Shown: positions 9,601 to 17,024 of the stretch, piece by piece
Numbering within the stretch: the stretch's first letter is position 1
How the letters are laid out: the number at the start of each line of letters is the position of its first letter
Assembly: GCA_025370075.1 (NCBI GenBank)
Contig: CP073016.1
Span: 1,798,001 to 1,862,000 of the forward strand
Source: Chryseotalea sp. WA131a
GTDB lineage: Bacteria; Bacteroidota; Bacteroidia; Cytophagales; Cyclobacteriaceae
Direction: 5' to 3'
DNA: 64,000 nucleotides
Position numbers and translations under genes: made by a program
Notes under the pieces: model-generated
The model's input: only the letters and a program-made list of their open reading frames with translations
Databases searched by the model: none
What the model was told of the DNA's origin: nothing

Positions 9601-10006
9601 CTTGCGGATCGTCTTTCAAATCAGATGGTAAATTGGGCTTGGCGCGATCGACCGCATCTTTTACTTCTTGCTTCGCTTTGGGTACATCAATATCCGTCTC
9701 AAACTCGATAATCACATTTGAAAAACTTTGTACGGAATTGCTTTTTATTTTCTTTACCCCGGAAATCGACTTTACTTCTTTCTCGATTTCTTTCGAAATC
9801 AAATTCTCAATATCCGATGGGGAAGCACCCGGATAGATGGTAGCCACAAAAATTTGCGGAAACACTACTTCGGGAAAATTCTCTTTCGGCAAACTTACGT
9901 AGGTAAACATACCCGCCAAGCAAACAATGACGGTGGCCACGTAAATGCTCACTTTGTTATCAATCGCCCAACTGGTGGGGCCAAATTCTTTTTCGATGTC
10001 TTTCAT
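6605..10006 (-). CDS. RND-family efflux permease (AcrB/HAE-like)
   Basis: A 1133-residue inner-membrane proton-driven transporter, the pump of a tripartite efflux system. It has the expected twelve-helix layout with two large periplasmic loops. The N-terminus (IDNKVSIYVATVIVCLAG, then PKENFPEV) is typical. TM4 carries the proton-relay Asp pair in GIVVDDAIVVIENT, and the C-terminal half repeats the fold with GVGIMALAGIVVRNGILL. It sits downstream of TetR, TolC and adaptor genes in one orientation and is followed by a strong terminator. The cargo (drugs, solvents, bile-like compounds or lipids) cannot be read from the sequence. Confidence 0.95.
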   Translation of the reverse strand: MKDIEKEFGPTSWAIDNKVSIYVATVIVCLAGMFTYVSLPKENFPEVVFPQIFVATIYPGASPSDIENLISKEIEKEVKSISGVKKIKSNSVQSFSNVIIEFETDIDVPKAKQEVKDAVDRAKPNLPSDLKDDPQVIEIDISQAPIMNVNLSGDYDLTTLKKYAEQLQDAIEGIREIRRVDIVGALTREIQINIDMFKLASAGVSLDDVQQAVASENVIIPGGQLSVDGMKRSLTVNGEFKSAEQLANIVVGSTKGGKIYLKDIADVIDSHKEQDSYARLDEKNVITLNVIKRSGENLIIASDQINAIVENFRANILPPGTDITITADQSDNTRTTLHDLINTIIIGFVLVVIILMFFMGATNAFFVAMSVPISSFIAFLVFPVLDYTFNLMTLFSFLLALGIVVDDAIVVIENTHRVFDNGKVPIRKAAKIAAGEVFLPVLSGTLVVLAPFIPLAFWPGVIGKFMVYLPITLIVALLASLLVAYIINPVFAADFMTEHNHDHENKSKITRGFKVTAIVMGSLALMSYVVGWFGMGNFTIFMFGVYALYHFYLVRVISHFQTDFWPGVQEGYKKIVSKFLIAYRPIWVVVAVIALFFLSIGFTAWRKPPVVFFPQGDPNFIFAYVTLPIGTDQKVTDSVTNIVEEKVVSVVGRNNPIVESIISNVSIGASEDQFAGTNPQPHLGKVSVAFVNFAKRNSQSTKIYLDKIREAVKGVKGAEISVNQEANGPPTGKPVNIEVAAEDFGVLVSTADRLKRYLDSLQVPGVEELKSDFQSDKPEIIVSIDREKANREGISTAQIGLALNTAINGREVSKFRDENDDYEITLRVDEKYRNDINTLMNLPLTYRDMSMGGQVRQVPMSAVAKTEYSNSYAGIRRINQKRVITLSSNVLGDYNANNVVADIQDKLSGFSTPDGVTVKMTGEQEDQAETSAFLGVAFLIAFGLIFMILVTQFNSTSKPIIIMAEILFSIIGVLIGFSLFMMKISIVMSGVGIMALAGIVVRNGILLVEFTDLLVAQGMELREAIAEAAKTRMTPVLLTAMAATLGLIPLAVGLNIDFVTLFTELNPHIYFGGDNVAFWGPLSWTMIFGLIFGTFLTLFLVPVMYLLVAKLKQRIFKSRPKPLSTEEQEVVLS

Positions 10007-10015
10007 AAATTCAAG

Positions 10016-10092
10016 AAGTTAGAAGTTAGAATTTAGAAGTCAGAATTACTCATCAGAAATTCTATATCCTGACTACTGACTTCTATATTCTT
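10016..10092. repeat. Fold-back word-repeat spacer (AGAAGTTAGAA type)
   Basis: The 87-nt gap between the adaptor and pump genes is built from variants of AAGTTAGAAGTTAGAATTT and has complementary ends: AGAAGTCAG near 10035-10045 pairs with CTGACTTCT near 10071-10083. The repeat starts about at the stop codon of the adaptor gene. One of several such spacers here; it could act as an mRNA hairpin that sets pump levels. Confidence 0.6.
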
Positions 10093-10093
10093 T

Positions 10094-11221
10094 TTAGATT
10101 TTAATCAATTCACCATCGTTCAAACCTTGGTAGCCAACGGTAATAATTTTGTCGCCAGCTTTCAAGGTATTCACTTGAGCCAAGTTGCCATAGACACCTA
10201 CCACCTCTACCACATTTTTCTTAGCCACCAGTTTGCCATCCATGGTTTCAGCGGTGTACACAACTTTTTGTCCGTTGATGTCTTGCACCACGTTAACAGG
10301 CACCACAATCGCTGCTGCTTCAGAATGAAATATTACTTTCAACTCTCCCGACATATTGGGCCTAAAATCATTGCTGCTGATCAAAGCTACCTCTACGGGA
10401 AACGTGCGCGACAATTGGTTGATGGCTTTGCCAACAAATGTCACTTGCCCACCAACTGTTTTCTTTAAATCGCTAAAGGCGATTTGCACTTTGTTCCCTT
10501 TCTTCACTTCGGTAACATACGCTTCAGAAACATTGGCAATAAACTTTAAGCGATCGTTGCTCACCACCCGAAATGCAGGAGCACCGGGAGCCGTGTTTTG
10601 GCCAATTTTAACTTCCACTGCATCTACCGAGCCATTGATGGGTGATTTGATGCGCGCCATGTCCAACTGCTCATTGAGCGTGGCCAATCTTCTCTCCAAA
10701 CTTTCTTTATTGTTTTTTGCTTGCAGGTATTGCACCTCCGTTCCAATTTTTTGGTCCCACAGATTTTTTTGGCGATTGTACACCGTGGTTGCCAAATCTA
10801 AACTTGATTTAAGTTCTTCAATTCCACGAAGCGTGAGCGAATTATCGATTTGCGCCAAGGTTTGTCCTTTGGTAACTACATCTCCCTCGCGCACAAATAC
10901 CTGCACGATAATGCCCATCGTTTTGGCACTCACCATAATGTTATCGACCGCCTCGATGGCACCTTGTGTTTGAATGTAGTGATCAAACGGACGAGGCTGA
11001 AGCTCTGCTACGGCCACGTCTTTTGATTTTGCAGTGGATGCCTCCGGATTTGACTTTGAAACTTCTGCTTCAAGGGTTTTAATTTCTTTAGCAAGTTCTG
11101 TTTGCTTGGCTTTTAGTTCTTTTAGCAATGCTGCTTTATCATTTGACTTTCCACCACAGGCTGCCAGTATTATAGCAAGGGATGTTCCTAAAATTAGAGT
11201 TGAGTATATTTTTGGTTTCAT
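10094..11221 (-). CDS. RND efflux periplasmic adaptor lipoprotein (MFP family)
   Basis: A 375-residue membrane-fusion protein that bridges the pump and the TolC channel. I use the ATG at 11221 because it is followed by a lipoprotein signal (SLAIILAACGGK; lipidated Cys). An upstream in-frame ATG would overlap tolC and add an Asn/Lys-rich stretch. A coiled coil follows (LLKELKAKQTELAKEI), then biotinyl-lipoyl halves (VSAKTMGIIVQVFVREGDVV and later KSPINGSVDAVEV), a long alpha-hairpin and the beta-barrel domain. It lies 19 nt after tolC and is co-transcribed with it. Confidence 0.93.
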   Translation of the reverse strand: MKPKIYSTLILGTSLAIILAACGGKSNDKAALLKELKAKQTELAKEIKTLEAEVSKSNPEASTAKSKDVAVAELQPRPFDHYIQTQGAIEAVDNIMVSAKTMGIIVQVFVREGDVVTKGQTLAQIDNSLTLRGIEELKSSLDLATTVYNRQKNLWDQKIGTEVQYLQAKNNKESLERRLATLNEQLDMARIKSPINGSVDAVEVKIGQNTAPGAPAFRVVSNDRLKFIANVSEAYVTEVKKGNKVQIAFSDLKKTVGGQVTFVGKAINQLSRTFPVEVALISSNDFRPNMSGELKVIFHSEAAAIVVPVNVVQDINGQKVVYTAETMDGKLVAKKNVVEVVGVYGNLAQVNTLKAGDKIITVGYQGLNDGELIKI

Positions 11222-11240
11222 ATTGTTGGGATTCTGATTT

Positions 11241-12677
11241 TTATTTTTGTTGGGGTAATAATTTTCCGAAGGCTTTATCAAGATCTACTTTGGCTACCAT
11301 GGCATCAAATAGCGCTGAGTAATAATTTGTTTGAGCTTGGCGTAAACTATTTTCAGCATCTACAACCTCTAAGTTAGAGCCAACGCCTTGTTCGTACTTT
11401 ATCTTAGTTATTCTAGCAATGTTGCTGGCCAATTCCATATTCTCACTCTGCGAGTTCAATGAGGTGATTGCATTTTCAAAACTAATGGAAGCTTGCTTGG
11501 TCTGTAGATCAATTCCCTGTTTGAGGCTTTTAAATCCGTTATCAATCTTTTGAAGAGTTAACTTTTCTTGCTGGATTTTAAATTGACGTTGAAAACCTGT
11601 GAATATATTCATACTGAGTGTCACTCCGAATAATGAATATCCATACCATTTATCTGGGCCAATCGAGCCATTGTCCTTAACATTTGTATTTGTTGTAAAA
11701 ATTCCACCAATACCGTTTGATTGAGTGAAGTATCCTAAATTGGCAAATCCAGAGATAGTTGGTAAAGCGCCAGCATATTGATTCTTAATGTTCAATTGCT
11801 GAAGGCGTTGGTTTGCTTCAAGGATTTTGTAATCAGGCCTTTGCTTGTAGTCCCATCCATCACGATAATTTACTAGATCCGAATCAATTTTAACTTCTTC
11901 TATTTTCCCAATGATGTCAATAGGTTTATCGATTGGATAATTCATTTGGAATTTCAGTAGTTCAGTGCTAAGACTATTTAGCTTTGAAAACTTATCTCGC
12001 TCAGACTTTAAATTATTATAGGCCACACGAATTCGATCAACATCTATTCCCTCAGCAAATCCGTTTTTATTAAGTGCGATAGTATTTCTTAGTAAAGAAT
12101 CAAACCTTGCAAGATTGCTATCGAATAAATCTGTTCTCTCACGATTAATTAGAACAGAATAATAAGCTTTTGTTACTTGTTCTACTATCTGCTCTCTGGT
12201 TTGGTTTGCGGTTTTAAAAGATAAATCTTTATAAGCCTTTGATGCTTGCAAGCCCACTAAATAATTTCCACTAAAGATTAATTGATTGATTGTAATACCT
12301 GCATCACCAGAGCTTTGAAGCTGAAAGGGACTTTGCTGTGCTAAAATATCTCCATCATTGGCACCTGAGGTTGGAGGAAAAAAACTAAAACCAGTTGTGG
12401 AGGTTGAATATCTACCAAAAAATCTTCTCAACTGTTCATTGTGCTGAATCGCAACACTACCACTCACTTGAGGTAAGCCTAAACCAACGGTTTCTCTTAC
12501 CCTGGCAATGGCTATTTGCTGATCAATCTCCGCATTCTGTGCATTAATAGAGTTCTTCAACGCATACTCAATGCATTGCTCTAATGTAAACGAGGCACTC
12601 GCTTGCTCTTGCGAATAGGAGCTAGTTACTGCTCCCCAACTAATGGTAAAAATTACTAATCTATAAAATCGTTTCAT
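11241..12677 (-). CDS. TolC-family outer membrane efflux protein
   Basis: A 478-residue outer membrane channel of the tripartite system. It has a signal peptide (MKRFYRLVIFTISWGAVTSS) and the TolC/OEP domain duplicated: an early FTLEQCIEYALKNSINAQ helix start and a late YEQGVGSNLEVVDAENSL motif, the classic conserved end-of-repeat signature. Long amphipathic helices form the periplasmic tunnel. Its start overlaps the end of the TetR gene by 17 nt, so translation is coupled. Length is normal for the family. Confidence 0.93.
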   Translation of the reverse strand: MKRFYRLVIFTISWGAVTSSYSQEQASASFTLEQCIEYALKNSINAQNAEIDQQIAIARVRETVGLGLPQVSGSVAIQHNEQLRRFFGRYSTSTTGFSFFPPTSGANDGDILAQQSPFQLQSSGDAGITINQLIFSGNYLVGLQASKAYKDLSFKTANQTREQIVEQVTKAYYSVLINRERTDLFDSNLARFDSLLRNTIALNKNGFAEGIDVDRIRVAYNNLKSERDKFSKLNSLSTELLKFQMNYPIDKPIDIIGKIEEVKIDSDLVNYRDGWDYKQRPDYKILEANQRLQQLNIKNQYAGALPTISGFANLGYFTQSNGIGGIFTTNTNVKDNGSIGPDKWYGYSLFGVTLSMNIFTGFQRQFKIQQEKLTLQKIDNGFKSLKQGIDLQTKQASISFENAITSLNSQSENMELASNIARITKIKYEQGVGSNLEVVDAENSLRQAQTNYYSALFDAMVAKVDLDKAFGKLLPQQK

Positions 12678-13320
12678 GTTTGGGTTGATTTATTTTGGTG
12701 TTGTTGATATAATTTTCTTTGTATTTCAAATAAAGTTTCTTTCCTTTTTCGGTGGTCAATCCATATACAAAATGCTCAAACAATTGAGTCTGTACTTCTG
12801 CCAAGTTGAATTTTGCCGAAGGGAAAACACGTTCATCAAATGACATTTCAATGACGCCCAACCTTTTGGCCGCCAAGATGTGCGGGTTGATCTCAGGTCG
12901 AAAATGCCCGTCTGCAATACCTTGTTTGATATTGCGCACCACCGAATTATAGATATAGCCTGATTTGTATTCTTCCCAAATGGCCCAGGCTTTTGGGTGA
13001 AACTTTTGAATATCGTGCAAGAGCGTTGGATTCATGGCCTCCATGTCGCGCTTTAGGCAAATAGCAATCTTGTGCAATTCATCAATAGCGTTCTCGGCAT
13101 TTTTCGTGATTTCCTCATACTCGCATTTATCGGCTGCCATGTGCGATTTTGAAACCGTGGTTACCAATTCCTCTTTGTCGGCAAAGTATTGGTACAGCGT
13201 TTTCTTTGATACCGACAAGTGTCGGGCAATGTCATCCATCGAAATGCTACGAACACCATACTTCATAAAAAGCAGCTCTGCCCCTTTCAATATCTTCTCG
13301 CGTGTCTCTTTTTCTTCCAT
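12661..13320 (-). CDS. TetR/AcrR-family repressor of the efflux operon
   Basis: A 219-residue regulator. The N-terminal helix-turn-helix is standard: ILKGAELLFMKYGVRSISMD, then IARHLSVSKKTLYQYFADKEELV. The C-terminal ligand-binding part is divergent, as usual. It is the first gene of the efflux operon and overlaps tolC, and a perfect 11-bp inverted repeat covers the promoter 31-60 nt upstream of its ATG, so autoregulation with de-repression by pump substrates is the likely model. Confidence 0.93.
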   Translation of the reverse strand: MEEKETREKILKGAELLFMKYGVRSISMDDIARHLSVSKKTLYQYFADKEELVTTVSKSHMAADKCEYEEITKNAENAIDELHKIAICLKRDMEAMNPTLLHDIQKFHPKAWAIWEEYKSGYIYNSVVRNIKQGIADGHFRPEINPHILAAKRLGVIEMSFDERVFPSAKFNLAEVQTQLFEHFVYGLTTEKGKKLYLKYKENYINNTKINQPKHETIL

Positions 13321-13342
13321 ACTAATTTCCAGTAAGCGGGCG

Positions 13343-13380
13343 TAAAACTATGGAAACTTTTATTATCACAAAAGTTTCCA
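13343..13380 (-). promoter_or_regulatory. Efflux operon promoter with overlapping TetR operator
   Basis: TGGAAACTTTT (13351-13361) and AAAAGTTTCCA (13370-13380) form a perfect 11-bp inverted repeat with an 8-nt centre, a typical TetR-family operator size. On the minus strand TTTG lies within it, then 18 nt, then TAGTTTTA (13343-13350), a near-consensus Bacteroidota promoter. A repressor dimer bound here would cover the -33 region. There is no T tract, so a terminator is unlikely. Confidence 0.75.
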
Positions 13381-13460
13381 CGGTTTTTTAGTACGGAATT
13401 TCAATCGTTAGGTTTCGTGACGCGGGTTATTTTTTTAAGAATTAATCAGCGAAATTGAAT

Positions 13461-13808
13461 TCAACCGATTGTGGAGCCATCTTTCTGCGAAGGCTCGCGA
13501 TAACACCACTTGTCTTTCATCTTTTGTTTGAACCGTTCACGGTCTTCGGCAGACATGTTTTGCCATTTCTCTTTCCAATGACCACGCCACCTGTGTGGTG
13601 CGTGGCCTTTTCCTCCAAAACCAGAGAAAAGAATTTTACTCAATACCAACAATCCAAGTGTTTGCCAGAAAGATATCACCGGTCCGTTAAAGAGCACGGG
13701 CACCAACCAATTCCACAAATACATGGTAACCAATGTAAACGCTGCCACTGCAACTATCCCCAACGCTACCATCATCAACACTTTTGCAATCCATTTTCCA
13801 CGTTTCAT
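13461..13808 (-). CDS. small two-helix membrane protein downstream of ECF sigma factor
   Basis: A 115-residue protein with two hydrophobic helices (KVLMMVALGIVAVAAFTLV and ISFWQTLGLLVLSKILF) and a basic C-terminal tail with HRWRGHWKEKWQNMSAED and DRERFKQKMKDKW, resembling the RERFK-type helices of envelope metal or stress sensors. No enzyme motif. It follows the ECF sigma gene on the same strand across a word-repeat spacer, so it may be in the same regulon or modulate the sigma factor. Function unproven. Confidence 0.75.
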   Translation of the reverse strand: MKRGKWIAKVLMMVALGIVAVAAFTLVTMYLWNWLVPVLFNGPVISFWQTLGLLVLSKILFSGFGGKGHAPHRWRGHWKEKWQNMSAEDRERFKQKMKDKWCYREPSQKDGSTIG

Positions 13809-13858
13809 AAAATTTCTATTTTAGCTTTTCAATAAATTTAAACATTCATTTTTTCAAT

Positions 13859-13953
13859 CTTCTTGGTCTTGGGGCTTAGGTCTTGGGACTTGGGTACCCA
13901 ACCACTCCCAATACCTAAGTCCTAAGTCCCAAGTCCAAATCCCTAAGTCCCAA
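13859..13953. repeat. Fold-back word-repeat spacer (CTTGGGACTTAGG type)
   Basis: The left half is built from GGTCTTGGGGCTTAGG and TTGGGACTTGGG; the right half is its complement (CCTAAGTCCTAAGTCCC, then AAGTCC). A TTGGGTACCCAA palindrome lies between. The last codons and stop of the sigma gene (GGG ACT TAG) are made of this repeat, so the repeat supplies the sigma factor's C-terminus. Confidence 0.65.
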
Positions 13954-14521
13954 CTACATCATCATAAAATTTCTGCAACCTCTTTCTGAGTGCCAGTATC
14001 GCATACCGTTTTCGCGAAAGCAAGGTGTTGATGGACACACCTGTCTCTTCGGCTATTTCTCTAAATCCCTTTTCTTCAATTTCATTTTGAATAAAAATCT
14101 CGCGCTGATCGGCTGGCAATTCGGCCAATGCATCGGTGATTTCGTCCCAAATGGCTTCGCGCAAAAGAGTGGATTCGGGAGAGTTATCCAAATCAGGTAA
14201 AATATCTTGAAGCGTTAGTGGTGCATCTTCATCCTTGCCCGATACCAGTTCAAAATCCGTCTGCTTGGGTCGGCTCGCATCGCGCCTATAGCGGTCAATG
14301 ATCTTATTGCGCGCCACACTATACAACCACGAGGTCACGCGGTCCAAGGATTCAATTGTTTCGTAGCCTGCCACAAATTGGTAAAACACATCCTGAAGTA
14401 TATCCTCCGCCTCTTCCAACGTAGACACACGGTTGCGGATAAACCCCAACAGCTTGTCTTTCTCCTTCAGGAATGTGTTTTCTTTTATTTGCTGCATCGC
14501 CAAGTCCATCTGCTGCCCCAA
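13943..14521 (-). CDS. ECF-type RNA polymerase sigma factor
   Basis: A 192-residue group 4 sigma factor. Region 2: LGFIRNRVSTLEEAEDILQD, with VTSWLYSVARNKIIDRYRR. Region 4: LAELPADQREIFIQNEIEEK, with FREIAEETGVSINTLLSRKR, the DNA-binding helix-turn-helix for -35 recognition. Length and layout are complete, unlike the disrupted ECF gene near 21161-23045. No classical anti-sigma gene is adjacent; the next gene encodes a small two-helix membrane protein. Confidence 0.92.
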   Translation of the reverse strand: MGQQMDLAMQQIKENTFLKEKDKLLGFIRNRVSTLEEAEDILQDVFYQFVAGYETIESLDRVTSWLYSVARNKIIDRYRRDASRPKQTDFELVSGKDEDAPLTLQDILPDLDNSPESTLLREAIWDEITDALAELPADQREIFIQNEIEEKGFREIAEETGVSINTLLSRKRYAILALRKRLQKFYDDVVGT

Positions 14522-14641
14522 TTTCCATCATAGACGGGAGTGGGTATGGATTTATTTTACAAAGCTGAAGAAAAAAGTTGGCAGTCCTCCTTCGTTGAAG
14601 CCACGGAGGATAAATAGGCAGTAAAGCGGAAAAGCATTTCC

Positions 14642-14666
14642 CTAAGGTCACAATTTGTGTCCTTAG
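14642..14666. promoter_or_regulatory. Imperfect palindrome, distal operator of ORF6N gene
   Basis: CTAAGGTCACAATTTGTGTC, followed by CTTAG, is an imperfect 25-nt palindrome with the same core (AAGGTCACAA) as the site 45 nt to the right and the one inside the ORF6N gene. It lies 108 nt before the ATG at 14774. Confidence 0.55.
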
Positions 14667-14686
14667 AAAATTTGAAAGCGCCTAAA

Positions 14687-14715
14687 TCTTGAGGTCACAA
14701 ATTGTGACCTCAAGA
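14687..14715. promoter_or_regulatory. Perfect palindrome, proximal operator of ORF6N gene
   Basis: Arms TCTTGAGGTCACAA and TTGTGACCTCAAGA flank a central A: a perfect 29-nt odd palindrome 58 nt before the ORF6N start. A TACTTTTA -7-like box lies downstream at about 14750. The identity of its core with the intragenic site argues for one DNA-binding protein recognising all three. Confidence 0.65.
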
Positions 14716-14773
14716 CTGGTTAAACAACAAAAGAACTCTTAGAAATTGCTACTTTTAATCGAGTAAACAGAAC

Positions 14774-15313
14774 GTGATGAAGAAGGATTCTCTTTTACCA
14801 GAAGAAAGGATTTTAAGAAAAATCATAATTCTTCGTGATCAAAAAGTAATTTTAGATAGTGACTTAGCTGAGTTGTACGGTGTGCCAACGAAAGTACTGA
14901 AGCAAGCTGTAAGAAGAAATATGGATCGGTTTCCCAAAGACTTTTTGTTTGAGTTAAATGAATCTGAAACAAGATCTCTAAGGTCACAAATTGTGACCTT
15001 AGAGACAGGCAGAGGAAAGTACTCAAAATATAGAGCCTTTGCTTTTACAGAACAGGGGGTCGCCATGTTGTCCAGTGTATTGAATAGCCCAACTGCTGTT
15101 TCAGTAAATATTCAAATAATGAGGGTATTCGTAAGAATGAGGCAACTTGTCACTTCGTATAAAACCTTATTAGAAAAGATAGAAAAACTCGAAGCTTCCG
15201 ATAATGACAAAAACAAGCACATCAGGAATATTTACGGAATTATAAAAGAGCTTTTAGAGCCTGCCATAAAAACAAGAAGGCCAATCGGTTTTAAAACATC
15301 AAAATCGAAGTGA
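14774..15313 (+). CDS. ORF6N-domain DNA-binding protein
   Basis: A 179-residue protein. Residues about 10-105 form an ORF6N domain (KilA-N-related, phage antirepressor type): ILRDQKVILDSDLAELYGVP, then VRRNMDRFPKDFLFELN, then FAFTEQGVAMLSSVLNSP. A helical, probably coiled, C-terminus follows. ORF6N proteins occur in phage and as mobile chromosomal genes; a DNA-binding role is known for the family but targets are not. Its own DNA contains a perfect 31-bp palindrome (14975-15005), with matching palindromes upstream, suggesting self-recognition. The stop codon overlaps the next gene's ATG. Confidence 0.88.
   Translation: MMKKDSLLPEERILRKIIILRDQKVILDSDLAELYGVPTKVLKQAVRRNMDRFPKDFLFELNESETRSLRSQIVTLETGRGKYSKYRAFAFTEQGVAMLSSVLNSPTAVSVNIQIMRVFVRMRQLVTSYKTLLEKIEKLEASDNDKNKHIRNIYGIIKELLEPAIKTRRPIGFKTSKSK
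14975..15005. promoter_or_regulatory. Intragenic 31-bp palindrome matching the upstream operators
   Basis: TCTCTAAGGTCACAA, central A, TTGTGACCTTAGAGA: perfect over 31 nt, inside the ORF6N coding sequence. It encodes the SLRSQIVTLET segment of the domain. Its core equals the two upstream palindromes. A perfect 15-nt-arm palindrome in coding sequence is very unlikely by chance and matches no terminator pattern. Confidence 0.6.
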
Positions 15314-16122
15314 TGGCCGAGTCTATTTTCTATCAAGATAGTCAGCTACTATTTCATCGCTATGGAACTGGAAAAAAAATACTCTTGCTCTTCCACGGCT
15401 TCGGACAAGATAATCGGGTATTTCAATCTTGGGAAGAGATCTTAAAGGAGGACTACATCCTATATGCATTCGATTTGTATTTTCATGGGCAGAGTTATTG
15501 GGGGAGCCGAAAGCCGTTGGAAAAATGGGATTGGAAAAATATACTCGAACAATTTATTCGTCAAGAACAACTCACTCGTTTTGAAGTGGCGGGTTTTAGC
15601 ATGGGCGGCAAATTTGCATTAGCTACACTAGAACTCTTTCCAGAGCGAATAGAAAAAATATACTTGTTGGCACCCGATGGGATTAAAACCAGTTTTTGGT
15701 ATAGCCTGGCCACCTACCCTATTGCTACACGCTATTTTTTCAAAAGTATGATTTTGCACCCCAGTCGATTACATTCATTGGCCAAATTACTTCGAGCCTT
15801 TCGGTTGGTTGATAACGGATTGTTGCGGTTTGCCGAAAACCAAATGAACACCGAAGCGAAACGCAGACAAGTTTATTACACATGGGTGTACTTTAGGCAT
15901 TTGAAATTTGATTTAGATAAGATTGCTTCGGTCTTGAATCAAAAAGAAATACCCCTCACCATGATTGTGGGAAAATTTGACAAAGTAATTCAACCTAAAA
16001 ACATGGAAGGCTTTCTATCCAAAATAAGAATCAAGAAGTTCAAAGTTTTAGAAGCCGGGCACAATGATTTGATAGCCAAAAGCGCGGAGGCAATCAAAAA
16101 GCAAAATGATAGCCTATGCTAA
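15313..16122 (+). CDS. alpha/beta hydrolase
   Basis: About 269 residues with an alpha/beta-hydrolase fold: oxyanion region LLFHGFGQDNRVF, nucleophile elbow GFSMGGKFALA (Ser), acid in VGKFDKVIQ, and His in EAGHNDLIA. No signal peptide, so cytoplasmic. Substrate cannot be inferred. The ATG at 15313 overlaps the ORF6N TGA; an alternative GTG at 15310 is in the same frame. The 3' end overlaps the convergent outer-membrane gene by 29 nt. Confidence 0.88.
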   Translation: MAESIFYQDSQLLFHRYGTGKKILLLFHGFGQDNRVFQSWEEILKEDYILYAFDLYFHGQSYWGSRKPLEKWDWKNILEQFIRQEQLTRFEVAGFSMGGKFALATLELFPERIEKIYLLAPDGIKTSFWYSLATYPIATRYFFKSMILHPSRLHSLAKLLRAFRLVDNGLLRFAENQMNTEAKRRQVYYTWVYFRHLKFDLDKIASVLNQKEIPLTMIVGKFDKVIQPKNMEGFLSKIRIKKFKVLEAGHNDLIAKSAEAIKKQNDSLC

Positions 16123-16921
16123 AGGCTACAGGTAGCAAAGGATTATCTATCCGAACGCCAGGAGTAGATTTCAATACATTATAATAATCAGTAGCCTCTT
16201 TAGATCGAAAGGGAACCAATAACTCAAATGCCCAAAATGCGTTTGTGTTTCTTCGTTGCTTCACCATTACTCCCGCACCAACAGACATACCATAGAAGAA
16301 CTTGTTTAACTGCGATGCCCCAGAAATAGCATAAGCCGCATTGTAACCATACATAACGTTTAAGATAAAAGATGCACGTTTGTCCGGAGTCGCCCGGAAA
16401 TTTAAACCCGCATTGTAGCCAAACCCGGCAAAGGCATAACCCCCACCAAAAAACACGCCTAAATTTTTAGATGGCAGCAGAGTCAGTCTGCCTCCTATGC
16501 CGCCATAGTCTAGGCCTATTCCAATTCCGAAATCGCCCGTAACTGCAGTACTGGCGAAATCAGTATTTGGTCTGTTTGAATATTCATTTATGGTTGTCTT
16601 AGCGACTGGCTCAGGTAGCTTCTTTTGTTGATCCAAATTACTGAGGCGTTCGCCTGCGCGGTAAACAGCTATTGGATAGGTACGCAAAATGTTAGCAAAC
16701 ACTTCTTTTTTATCGTACTCTTCCTTGCTTTCAAATCGAATCGAATAAATCTCACTCATATTAAAACTACCAGCTTTTGAAAAAAGTAAATTATCGGATA
16801 TAGCCGTAATTTCGGTTTTTACCTTCGTGCTATCGTTTAAGGTAATGAGTGTGTTTTGAGCTAAACCATCTAACGTCAAAAATAGATTTAGCAGGATTGA
16901 AAGAATGCAAAAGCGTATCAT
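16094..16921 (-). CDS. predicted outer-membrane beta-barrel protein
   Basis: A 275-residue protein with a signal peptide (MIRFCILSILLNLFLTLDGLA). The early mature segment (LITLNDSTKVKTEITAISDN) resembles small periplasmic beta domains with a short LxDGxxxxGxI-like motif. From about residue 125 the sequence alternates Gly/aromatic strands (LGVFFGGGYAFAGFGYNAGL) and ends in Phe (IGYHFAF), as expected of an outer-membrane barrel. Function unknown. Transcription converges on the hydrolase gene. Confidence 0.75.
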   Translation of the reverse strand: MIRFCILSILLNLFLTLDGLAQNTLITLNDSTKVKTEITAISDNLLFSKAGSFNMSEIYSIRFESKEEYDKKEVFANILRTYPIAVYRAGERLSNLDQQKKLPEPVAKTTINEYSNRPNTDFASTAVTGDFGIGIGLDYGGIGGRLTLLPSKNLGVFFGGGYAFAGFGYNAGLNFRATPDKRASFILNVMYGYNAAYAISGASQLNKFFYGMSVGAGVMVKQRRNTNAFWAFELLVPFRSKEATDYYNVLKSTPGVRIDNPLLPVAFSIGYHFAF

Positions 16922-17024
16922 GTAACGGATTAATTATATGGTTCAAATTTAAGAAAATCAAGTACAAATTCTCTCCATTTATTACAAAATACTCCTTACT
17001 TTTACAGCTCACTTCTACACTTCC

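Noticed and set aside
13351..13380. Hairpin as a terminator for the small membrane protein gene
   Set aside because: There is no T tract on the relevant strand, and the repeat overlaps a promoter-like pair of boxes; an operator fits better.
14570..14620. TCCTCC/GGAGGA hairpin as riboswitch or sRNA
   Set aside because: Only a 6-bp stem with a 14-nt loop; it resembles a common intergenic repeat and has no further structure.
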